64,000 bases of DNA from positions 16,153,720 through 16,217,719 of the forward strand of contig CP034979.1 in assembly GCA_004026145.2 (NCBI GenBank), given 5' to 3'. Origin of the DNA: Takifugu bimaculatus. Taxonomy: Eukaryota; Chordata; Actinopteri; Tetraodontiformes; Tetraodontidae. Under the pieces are notes generated by a model. That model was not told the DNA's origin. It worked only from the letters and a program-made list of their open reading frames with translations, and searched no databases. A program made the position numbers and the translations under genes. Positions 23,790 through 33,700 of this stretch are shown piece after piece. The first letter of the stretch is position 1; each line of letters opens with the position of its first letter.

Positions 23790-24290
23790 TTTGTTCCCAA
23801 AAGCAGGCAACCCACAGTGGGGAATGATGAACTAAAAGTGCCTTTATTCAAATCACAAGGTCAAGGTCGTCAAGGATGAATCGGCTGCAGGGTTCACCAT
23901 CCGCTCCACCTCAAAGGACCCCACGAAGCGAGGAGCCAGCTTCCGAGATGCAGGAGTGCAGCACGGACTTGCCTCCACACCCTCCTGCAACGGCGCATGC
24001 TGGCCTGTACCGAGGGTACCGCTACTTCGTCCTCCTGTATCTCAAATAACGGAGGCTGGTACCCCAGGGATGCCATGAAGGGAGACAGTCCGGTGGACAC
24101 TGAGACTACCACGAACCCCAGGAAAGAGATAGTGGTGTGGAACTCGCACTTCTTGGCCTTCACAAAAAGACGGTTCTCCAGGAGCCATTGGAGTATGAGA
24201 TGGACATGCTGAATGTGCTCCTCCTTGTCTCCGCCGTCGTCAAATATTCCGCTGTAGTGAAAACATTTATTCAAGCAATTTTTCATCAAG
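23790..24290 (-). mobile_element. Degenerate Ty3/gypsy pol scrap, antisense, 3' of USP copy 2
   Basis: A 131-codon minus ORF at 23894-24289 joins an RT-end-like stretch (ENRLFVKAKKCEFH..SFLGFVV) directly to an integrase-like stretch (STGLSPFMASLGYQPPLFEI). The deletion junction lies at SFLGFVV/VSVSTGL and is shared with the other units, so it is ancestral. The open frame here is the longest of the three copies. Confidence 0.6.
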
Positions 24291-24319
24291 AAATGGATCC
24301 AGAGCTACTTTTCACTTTG

Positions 24320-24440
24320 TAAATATTCTGCACTACATAGGGTACAGCGATGCTCGAGAAGAATTTGGACGCTATTTCAAAATGGCGTCCACACTAGTGA
24401 GTGAACTATTAGGGTATAGGGGATGGTTTTAGACTCAGCG
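24320..24440. mobile_element. Remnant left arm of the inverted-repeat element, unit 2, MITE-free
   Basis: It keeps only the inner part (CACTACATAGGGTACAGCGATG to TAGGGTATAGGGGATGG). Relative to unit 1, about 340 bp are missing after CTTTGTAAATATTCT. The GTATAGGG hAT target is present once and empty. Confidence 0.6.
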
Positions 24441-25207
24441 TAAGATTTATATACTACAGAATTAGTAACAATAAGCTTTTTCAAAGAGGTAGGTTTTAAG
24501 CCTAATCTTAAAAGTAGTGATGGAGTCAGCCTCCCATACCTGGACAGGGAGCTGGTTCCACAGCAGGGGAGCCTGGTAGCTAAATGCTCGGCCCCCCATT
24601 CTACCCCTAGAAACTCTGGGGACCACAAGTAGACCAGCATTCTGAGAGCGGAGCGGTCTATTGGGCTGGTAAGGTGTCACTAGCTCCTCCAGGTAGGATG
24701 GAGCTAGGCCTCTGAGGACCTTGTAGGTCAAAAGAAGGGTTTTAAAAATTATTCTAAATTTAACGGGCAGCCAATAAAGAAACGCCAGTACAGGAGTTAT
24801 GTGATCTCTTTTGTCAATACCTGTCAGAACTCTGGCTGCAGCATTTTGGATCAGCTGGAGGCTTCTTAAAGAGCAGTTTCGACATCCTGATAATAAAGAA
24901 CTACAATAGTCCAGCCTGGAAGTAACAAATGCATGGACTAACTTTTCAGCATCATGGTGGGTCAGTAGTTTTATAATCCTTGTGATGTTCCCCAGGTGAA
25001 AAAAGGCACTCTAGAGACTAATTTAATGTGTGAGTTGAAGGACAGATTTTCATCAAAAGTTACTCCAACATTCCTCACAGAGAGACTAGATGTTAATGAG
25101 ATACCATCTAGAGTGATCATGTGATCTAATCTATCCCTGAGAGGTTCAGGACCAAACACCATGATCTCAGTTTTTCCTGAGTTAAGGAGGAGGAAATTTG
25201 AAGACAT

Positions 25208-26876
25208 CTAGGACTTTATGTCTTTAAGACAGGTCTGGAGCTTCACTAACTTCTCTGTCTCCTCTGGTTTCATGGATAAATATAGCGGAGTGTCATCAGC
25301 ATAACAATGAAAATTTGTCACATGCTGCTGAATAATGTTCCCTAAGGGAAGCATGTACAAGGTGAAGAGGATTGGTCCAAGTACAGAACCTTGAGAAACT
25401 CCATGGCTAACCCTACTGTATGAAGAGGGAACACCATGGACATGAGCAAACTGGTATCTATCAGATAAATATGATCTAAACCAGTCTAGTGCTGTCCATT
25501 TAATCACAATCACATGTTCCAGTCTCTGTAACAGCATGCTGTGATCAACTGTATCAAAAGCAGCACTGAGAACCAGCATAGAGACAAGTCCATGATCTGA
25601 AGCTTTAAGAAGATCATTAGTAACTTTAAGAAGTGCTGTTTCTGTGCTGTGATGACCTCTAAAGCCTGACTGAAACATCTCAAACAAGCTGTTCCTCTGC
25701 AGGTGCTCCAGTAACTCAGTCACTACAGCCTTCTCTAGAACTTTAGAGATAAAAGGAAGGTTGGATATCGGCCTATAATTTGCTAGTATGTCCGGATCCA
25801 GTGACGGCTTTTTAAGCAACGGCTTAATCACTGCCACCGTGTAGGACCGGGGTACATAACCTGTCACTAAAGAACCATTGATCTGGTCCAGGATAGAACT
25901 GCCTATCAATGATAAAACATCCTTCAACAGGTGTGTTGGGATGGGATCTAAAAGACACGTGGTGGACTTGGATTTCTGAATTAGCAAAGACGCCTCCGAA
26001 AAATATATAGGGCTGAAGGAGTTTAAGGGCTCGTTGGAGAACCTGTATGTTCCCACAGTCAGCACATCTGGTGATGGTCCAGTTGTTGGGATGGCCTGGT
26101 TAGCTTTTTCTCTGATTGCTAGAACTTTATCAGTGTAGAAGCTCATGAAGTCTTCACCACTAAGGGAAGAAGGGATACATGGATCTACAACACTGTGACT
26201 CTTGGTTAATTTGGCCACAGTGCTGAAAAGAAACCTGGGGTTGTTCTTATTTTCTTCAATTAAAGAAGAGAAATAAGCTGTTCTAGTCTTATGGAGGGCC
26301 TTTTTGTAAACTAATAGACTGTCTTTCCAGGCTACATGATAGCCGTCAATTTTACAAGAATACCACTTCCTTTCTCGTCTGCGCGCTTTCTGCTTGAGGG
26401 TCGTGGTATGTGAATTATACTAGGGGGCACACCTCCTCTGATTTACTATTTTCTTTTTCAGGGGGGCAACAGAATCAAGCGTGATTCTCAGTGAGGTTGC
26501 TGCACCTTCAGCAATAGAGTCAACCTCAGCAGGGCTAAGGTTATAATGATTGATCCCTGGGGAAACGCACACTGGTCCTGGGATCAGCACAGGGATCAAT
26601 TCCTTAAACTTAGCTACAGCATTATCTGAAAGACATCTGCTATAGTAAGACTTTGTTCTGAGCATAGAAGAATCCTTAATCATAAATGTGAAAGTGATCA
26701 AAGAATGGTCTGAGAGGAGTGGGTTCTGGGGGAACACTGACACATGTTCTACCTCAACACCATAGGTCAGAACGAGATCTAAGGTGTGGTTGAAGTTATG
26801 AGTTGGTTGGTTTATCAGTTGAAGGAAACCAACTGACTCAAGTAATGAAATGAAGCCATTTCTAAAGCTGCCATTG
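25208..26876 (-). pseudogene. L2 ORF2: endonuclease end and reverse transcriptase, broken
   Basis: The endonuclease end reads HTLDLVLTYGVEVEH and NPLLSDHSLITFTF. The RT has NYRPISNLPFISKVLEKAVV, FQSGFRGHHSTETALLK, GVSQGSVLGPILFTLYMLPL and the catalytic CYADDTPLYLS box. In motif A, where L2 elements have DLSAAFDTVDH, this copy reads VLSAAFDTVDH (codon GTT for the metal-binding Asp), which should abolish activity. A stop near 26420 separates the endonuclease end from the RT frame. Confidence 0.8.
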
Positions 26877-26933
26877 TAAGTCAGGATGTAGAGGAGGAGG
26901 GGGGCTTTGGGAGCTCTGGAATTGTTATTTAAT

Positions 26934-27802
26934 TCATCTTTTCCAGAACTTCATCTTTTTGCAGCTCCATCTACAGAAGCATTTTCTCTTCTTTTTCTTT
27001 GATACCTGAAGCTGCAGAAAAGAGAGATTGTGTTTTAGATTTCACTGATCATCTGAAATCTTCTGGAAGAGAAACAAAGGCGAAAGCATCTCACCTCAAG
27101 TTGGAGGATCGCTTCAGAGAGCCTCTGGAGCTCCTCTTTGGTCTGCTCCTCCTCCTCTTGCCTCAACCGTTGGCTCTCCTGGATCTTCTGCTCCAGCTCT
27201 TCCCTCATCTGGACCCATTTTTGAGCTGTCCTCTCCCACCGCTGACCAACACCAGCCAGCATCTTGTTATAGGTCTCTTCTTTAGCCAACAGCTGCTGCT
27301 TCATTGACTCTTCTTTTTCAACGATCTTCTCGTTATATTTGTGCTGCTCTTCTTCCAAGAGTTTGTTGAACTTTGTTTCTTGTAGAAAGAGCTGCTGCCT
27401 CAAGGCCTCTTTCTCTTCATTACATCTTTGCTTCTCTTCCTCCAGCTTCCTCTCAAATTCCTCCTCGATTACAAGGAGCTTCTGATTCAAACCTTCCTCC
27501 TGCTTCATCAACTCTCTCCTGTGTCGCTCCTCTATCTCCTGCTGCTGACTGTGGAGGGTTTCCTCCAGACAAGCACATTTGAGGTTGCTCTCCTTCAGAG
27601 CAGCTTGTGTGCTGTTCAGCTGGGTCATGGTCTCCACATGGGCCACAGTCCTCATCTGTCGCCTCTTCACTGCCCTGCTGAGCTGCTCCTCCTTCTCTGC
27701 CAGGGCTTCTCTGAGGTGCTGGACCTCTTCCCTCCAAGTCTCCATGGATGATTCCAGTAGTTCTTGGTCTGCCTTCAGCTGCTGGGTTCCTCTCTGTGCC
27801 AT
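26934..27802 (-). CDS. Two-exon coiled-coil protein with a Cys/Lys-rich tail, embedded in the L2 (unit 2)
   Basis: Function unknown. Exon 1 (27802-27095) starts MAQRGTQQLKADQELLESSM and is almost entirely Glu/Gln/Lys/Arg/Leu heptads, a long coiled coil of about 236 residues. It ends CTTGAG before GTGAGA. An 83-bp intron follows, then acceptor TTTCTGCAG and exon 2 (27011-26934): LQVSKKKKRKCFCRWSCKKM, ending FWKR and stop. The predicted length is 261 aa. The basic, Cys-containing tail could act as a membrane or lipid anchor (inference). Similar Glu/Lys/Arg-rich carboxyl coiled coils occur in fish GIMAP-type proteins, but no GTPase domain is present, so the family stays open. The gene runs on the same strand as the surrounding L2. 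Near-identical copies lie at 40812-41683 and, broken, at 39565-40435. Confidence 0.6.
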
Positions 27803-27924
27803 TGACACGTCTGCTGGTCACCAGTGTGGTACAAGAGTGTTGAGCTCCTCGTGCGTGTGCTGAATGAGGTAGAGCTGATGTCTTTGATATAAAGGAGATC
27901 AAAGACTAAAATGCCAACTTAAGA

Positions 27925-28422
27925 TCAAAGACAACAATGCCAAGTGACTAAACCAACTGACTCAAGTAATGAAATGAAGTGATTTCTAAGGCTTTCATTT
28001 ACAACATGTACATGCATGTTAAAGTCTCCAATGATAATGACTTTATCTGATCTAAGGACCAAGTCAGATAAGAAGTCAGAGAACTCAGATAGGAACTCTG
28101 AATGTGGCCCAGCAGGGGGCCGATATACAACCACAAACAAAAGTGGCTTTTCTGTCTTCCAGTTCAGATGGGTGATGCCAAGAGTCAGGCTTTCAAATGA
28201 ACTGGAACCATATTTTGGTCTAGGATTAATTAATAACTCGGAGTGATAGATTGCTGCCACTCCCCCTCCTCGACCAGTAACACGAGGAATATGATAATTA
28301 AGATGGGTTGGAGGAGTAGATTCATTTAAGCTAACATACTCCTGAAGCCAGGTCTCAGTAAGACGAAATAAATCAATGTGATAATCCGCTATCAGGTCAT
28401 GCACTAACAGGGATTTACACAA
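27925..28422 (-). pseudogene. L2 ORF2 start: APE-type endonuclease, amino part
   Basis: It reads DLFRLTETWLQEYVSLNEST, RGGGVAAIYHSELLI, FVVVYRPPAGPHSEFLSEF and the catalytic-region IIGDFNMHV, as in LINE apurinic endonucleases. The frame is cut after SLLESVGLV by the coiled-coil block. The rest of the domain resumes about 1.1 kb further along the element. Confidence 0.75.
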
Positions 28423-28462
28423 AAGAGATTAAATATTTAATAGTCCACATTTAATTGTGATG

Positions 28463-29527
28463 TTAGTTTTCTCCAACTTGTGCTTTGGTATTAATTTTAA
28501 TTAGATTATGGTGATTGACCACTCCCCTGCTCTGTGCTTGGTGAACTTTTAACCATGGAACAGAGACTACGTCTATAGTGTTAAATATGTTATTGTTGGT
28601 GGATGAGGGTTGTATGGAAGCAGCAGAGAGGTGTGTAAGACCACAACCCTGCATCCTGGTCTGGACCCTGGATTGTCAGGTCACTTTGAGTCTAATAAAA
28701 TTAGCCAAGTTACTAGAAATAAGAGAGACATCATCCCATGTGGGATGGACTCCTAATCAGACCAGGTTTTCCCCAAAAAATGCTATAGTTGTCTACAAAG
28801 GCCACCTGGTTTTCGGGGCACCACCGTGACAGCCAGCGACAGAGCGACGACATGCGGCTAAACATCTCATCGCTGGCCGGATTGGGGAGGGGACCAGAGA
28901 ATGCTCCGGAGTCCGACATCGTTTTAGAGTAACTGCACACCGACTCTATGTTAATTTTGGTGACCTCCGACTGACGAAGCCGGGTGCCGTTGGCTCCGAC
29001 GTGAATAATAACTTTACCAAAGTTACGTTAACGTCTCGCCAGCAGCTTGAAATTGGCGCCCGCCAATGTCGCCCGCTTTGGCCCCCGGAATACACTTAAC
29101 TATGGCCCTGTAGTCGGCTTCACGTAGCACAAAACAGAGTCGCCAATTACCAGGGTCGGTTTCTCAGCGGGTGTGTCGCCGAGTGGGGGAAAACAAATGA
29201 TTAGCCGCGGGAAGCGGTTGGTGGTGCACCGTGGGCCTTTGGTTTGGGCGGCTAGCCGGCTGCTGCCGGGGGACCGCTAGCTGTAGCTACGCTAGGCGGC
29301 TCCGCAGCAGCTAGCTTCTCCCGGCTACCTGACGCAACTCCAGCTAACTCCAAGCTGCAGAACCGCGTCTCAAGCTCGCCAAGTCTCGCCTCCATAGCCG
29401 TAAATAAACTACACTTTCTGCCCCTATTCCCTTCACTAAAGGAGGCAGAGGAGTAATTAAACATTTCACACGCTGAACAGACAAAGACACCGGGTGAAAC
29501 AGACGGTGAGGCCATGCTAATGCACAT
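28463..29527 (-). pseudogene. L2 ORF1 with Cys/coiled-coil start and esterase-like region, decayed
   Basis: The start region (29527-29252) reads VFVCSACEMFNYSS and MEARLGELETRFCSLELAG. Further on, fragments such as SVCSYSKTMSDSGAFSGPLP and WCPENQVAFVDNYSIFWGKP match the SGNH-esterase-like ORF1 part of fish L2 elements. It is broken by several stops and frame changes. Confidence 0.65.
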
Positions 29528-29589
29528 AGTCGGCGAAGCCCTGTATTCGTTTAATATGGGTTGTTTTTCACTGTTATCAGGTGATTAGA

Positions 29590-30448
29590 ACGTCCCAAGT
29601 GTTCAAATTTTAACTAAAGTGAATACAACACACCAAGGCTGTTTCCTAAACCACCCCCTATACCCTACATAGTGCACTCAATAGTGTGGACGCCATTTTG
29701 AAATGGTGTCCGCACGCAATAGTGTGGACGCCATTTTGAAATTATTTTTTTTCAGTAGGGGTCCAATATGATCATCTTAAAATATTACAACATAAATGTG
29801 TAAAAAAAAAATAATCAATCAATCTTCACTGTCCCCCCTCCCTCACTTGAAATTGTTCTTCAGAATTGTCTGTTCCTCACCAGGCGACAGAATCTCTGTA
29901 AAAGAATATTTACAAAGATGAAAAGTAGCTCCCGTTCCATTTTTTGATGGAAAATTGCTTTATTAAATGTGTTCACCACAGCAGAATATGATTTGAGAAT
30001 GTACCATCACGTCTTGGCTTGAAAATGTCAAGGGACACTAGTTATTTTAGGTAATAAGTAATAATTATTCTATTCTATTATTGACATTAATATTTCATTT
30101 TATTTTATAGAGTTAATTATCGGGTAAAATATAGCATTTTCCTAAAATGGCCGCTGAATGTATTTCTGATGGACTGGCCGGTTCGTAATTATTAGGCGAA
30201 ACCATGGCGTCACTTCACGTGCGCCGTAAATGACACCGTTGTCCGAATACTAACTTTAAATTGAGTGCACTACGTAGTTCACTCAATCCATGTCCCCCAT
30301 GTAGTGAGCAGTGAATAGGGAACGAGTGTGTGGTTTCGGAAACAGCCCAAGTGTTCAATTTTAAGTAAAGTGAACACGACACACCGTGCACAGGGCAACC
30401 AACAAATGATTGAGAAGACAGGAAGTAACGCAATACGTTACCCTGATG
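29590..30448. mobile_element. Right arm and tail of the long-inverted-repeat element (unit 2)
   Basis: 29645-29955 is the inverse of the left arm. A direct repeat of CCCAAGTGTTCAA and its downstream 30 bp occurs at about 29594 and 30347. The part 29960-30340 has no recognised gene. It ends in GAATAGGGAACGAGTGTG and TTTCGGAAACAGCC, then meets the conserved USP upstream block. Confidence 0.55.
29680..29755. repeat. 38-bp minisatellite, two units
   Basis: Unit core AATAGTGTGGACGCCATTTT starts at 29680 and 29718, inside the right inverted-repeat arm. The equivalent site in unit 3 has three units. Confidence 0.8.
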
Positions 30449-30762
30449 CAATCGTGTGGGGAAATAAGCAACTCAGTGGAGGTCTGTGCTAGCTGTAGGT
30501 CATTTATTATCACACATGCCACCACCTTGGTCCTGTTTGGCCTTTCTGCATCTTGCGATGCACACTGCGATGATCAGAGTAATATATTAGTCGTAATCAA
30601 AGCACAGGGATCCAAAGCAACAAAGCAGTGCCATCAAAGGACAACTGTACAAAGCAATAAACAAAGGCTGAAATTCAACATTATAAAGAGGGGGTATAAG
30701 GTTAGACAGTATATCACAAACCAAGTAAACTGACAAACACATTTTGTTTCACTGCAAAAAGA
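30449..30762 (+). promoter_or_regulatory. Conserved USP promoter region with TATA box (copy 3)
   Basis: Same block as upstream of copy 2, with TATAAAG at 30682-30688, 75 bp before the ATG at 30763. Confidence 0.6.
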
Positions 30763-33700
30763 ATGCAGCCCATTATTAGCGCAGCTGGCAATGCAGCCAA
30801 ATCCAAGACCAAAAAGCTTATGAACAAGGCTCTCCGGTGCTTTCTTTCATGTTTTTGTGTCACTGTAGAGGACTCAGACGAAGAAGACGATGAGCCTCTG
30901 GACCAACCAAGGCGGTACGACCAAACGTTCCTCAAAGTTAAACATATTGCCGTGATTTGTGACTGAAACATTTGTCATGTGACAAATGGAGAAGGGTTCT
31001 TCATCATGCAGATCTTCTGTTTTCTTGGGTTTTGCATTAGCAGGGAGCAGCAGGCTGAAGAGCCCTTGACAATAGTCAGCCGGCCAGGCTCACCTTTAGG
31101 AGTCACACGTCACCAGGTATATTTTTCTCTTTTGATAGAGAAAAATTAACACCGGTTCCTGATGTTTCACATGGACCCTGTCTCTTCTTCCAAAAAACAG
31201 AGCCCAGCGTGTCCTGCAGGGGAAGGAGGAGAGGACAGGTGTTCATTAGACAGCCCCTGTTCCTCCACATCCAGCAGCGACGATGAACAAGCTGTAAAAA
31301 TACTTCTTCTAAACTTAACATTGATGTATTTTTGACTTTGTTTAACGTGATTGAGCTGATGTTGCTTTATTCTTAACAGAGCCTGGGGTCCACAGATGAA
31401 GACCAAGAGATGGTTTCTTCCTGTGTCAGTGACACCCAACAGGAGGAGCAGGCTGAAGAGCCCTTGACAATAGTCAGCCGGCCAGGCTCACCTTTGGGTG
31501 TCGCAGGTCACCAGGTACATTTTTCTCTTTTGATAGAGAAAAATTAACACCGGTTCCTGATGTTTCACATGGACCCTGTCTCTTCTTCCAACAAACAGAG
31601 CCCAGCGTGTCCTGCAGGGGAAGGAGGAGAGGACACGGGTCCATTAGACAGCCCCTGTTCCTCCACATCCATCAGCGACATTGAACAAGCTGTAAAATCT
31701 ACTTCTGAACTTAACATTGATTTATTTTTGACTTTGTTTTAAGAGATTGAGCTGATGTTGCTTCTGATTTAACTAACAGAGCCTGGAAAACAAGGATGAG
31801 GAAGAGTTAGAGACGCTTTCATCAGAGCAAAACAGTTCATTTATGAGCTCCTTAGAATCTGCAGAAGATGCAGCTGAGCAACCTGTAAGAAGAAAGCACA
31901 ATGGAAATATGGACATTAGTGTGCTGTAATGACCACTTTACTGCTATTTTTACAACAGATTTCAACAAGTTCCAGTTATGAGGAAGAAGAGAACCCATCC
32001 TCATTCAGCAAAAGAGTTTATGACATCCTGGCTGTAAGAATCAGCAAAATTCTGACTGTTATAAAGGACTATCCATCAGGTTTATTTGACTGGACAGTCT
32101 TTCCTTCAATGTTTGTTTTATATTTTCCCTTTACTTTTACCGAACAGAACATCTTTGATGGAGATCAGTCAGAGATATCTTCACGTGTAAGTCTTTTATT
32201 TTGTAATGCCTTTTCCTGCAGAAGCTACGGCTGAAGAACCTCAGCACAATATGGATGTTACATGCAAATATGGACATTAGTTTGTTGTAATTACCAGTTT
32301 TTCCCCCTATTTCCAACAGAGTTCAACATGCACTACTGAGGAGGAAGAGGAGAACTTGTCGACATCAAATAAAAGTGTTTCAGATGTCCCGATTGTAAGA
32401 ATCAAGCACATTTTTACTGTTATATTGTTATTAGGACTATCCATCATATTTATACCACTGGGTAATTTTTCCTCTAATTGTGGCTGTTTTATTAGATTGA
32501 GCTGATGTTGCTTTATTCTTAACAGAGCCTGGGGTCCACCGATGAAGACCCAGATATATACTTTTCCTGTGCCTGTGACACCCACCAAGAGGAGCAGGCT
32601 GAAGAGCCCTTGACAATAGTCAGCCGGCCAGGCTCACCTTTAGGTGTTGCAGGTCACCAGGTACATTTTTCTCTTTTGATAGAGAAAAAAATTAACACCG
32701 GTTCCTGATGTTTCACATGGACCCTGTCTTTTCTTCCAACAAACAGAGCCCAGCGTGTCCTGCAGGGGAAGAAGGAGAGGACATGTGTCCAGTAGACAGC
32801 CCCTGTTCCTCCACATCCAACGCTGATGTTGAACAAGCTGTAAAAATGCTTCTTCCAAACTTAACATTGATGTATTTTTGGCTTTGTCTTACTCGATTGA
32901 GCTGATGTTGCTTTATTCTTAACAGAGCCTGGGGTCCACAGATAAAGACCAAGAGATAGTTTCTTCCTGTGTCAGTGACACCCAACAGGAGGAGCAGGCT
33001 GAAGAGCCCTTGACAATAGTCAGCCGGCCAGGCTCACCTTTGGGTGTCACAGGTCACCAGGTACATTTTTATCTTTTAATAGAGAAAAATTAACACCAGT
33101 TCCTGATGTTTCACATGGACCCTGTCTCTTCTTCCAACAAACAGAGCCCAGCGTGTCCTGTAGGGGAAGGAGGAGAGGACATGTGTCCAGTAGACAGCCC
33201 CTGTTCCTCCACATACAGCAGCGACTTTGAACAAGCTGTAAAAATGCTTCTTCTAAACTTATCATTGATGTATTTTTGACTTTGTTTAACGCGATTGAGC
33301 TGATGTTGCTTTATTCTTAACAGAGCCTGGGGTCCACAGTTGAAGAAGACCCAGAGATGGTTTCTTTCTGCATCAATGAAACCCACCAAGAGGAGCAGGC
33401 TGAAGAGCTCCTGATAATAGTCGACCGGCCAGGCTCACCTTTAGGTGTCGCAGGTCACCAGGTACATTTTAAGAGATTGAGTTATTTTTGCTTTGCCTTT
33501 AACTAACAGACCTTTGAGAACAAGGATGAGGAAGACTCAGAAAAGCTTTCCTACATCTTAGCAGTTTAGTTGTAACATCCTTTCAGGCAAAAGCTTCAGC
33601 TGAGCAACCTGTAGAGGAAAACACAATGGAAATATGGACATTAGTGTGCTGTAATGACCACTTTACTCCTATTTTTACAACAGGGTGCAACAAGTTCCAG

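Larger units (their letters stand above)
24440..29570 (-). mobile_element. L2-clade LINE retrotransposon, near full length, dead, carrying a coiled-coil gene (unit 2)
   Basis: Read on the minus strand, the order is ORF1 (29527 to about 28463), the endonuclease start (28422-27925), the foreign block 26880-27950 with the coiled-coil gene, the end of the endonuclease (26876-26420), reverse transcriptase (26218-25208) and the L2-type carboxyl tail (24731-24462). Stops and frameshifts separate the pieces. Confidence 0.8.
21648..33488 (+). repeat. USP array unit 2 (11841 bp)
   Basis: This unit runs between equivalent points of copies 2 and 3. It has gained an L2 LINE with one embedded coiled-coil gene and the right arm of the inverted-repeat element. 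It lacks the hAT MITE and most of the left arm. Confidence 0.85.

Noticed and set aside
27428..27751. Plus-strand Leu-rich ORFs over the coiled-coil gene (also 40061-40384 and 41309-41632)
   Set aside because: They are antisense mirrors of Glu/Lys/Gln heptad codons and have no features of their own.
29680..29755. CRISPR-like repeated units
   Set aside because: There are only two or three head-to-tail units without spacers, in a vertebrate transposon arm.
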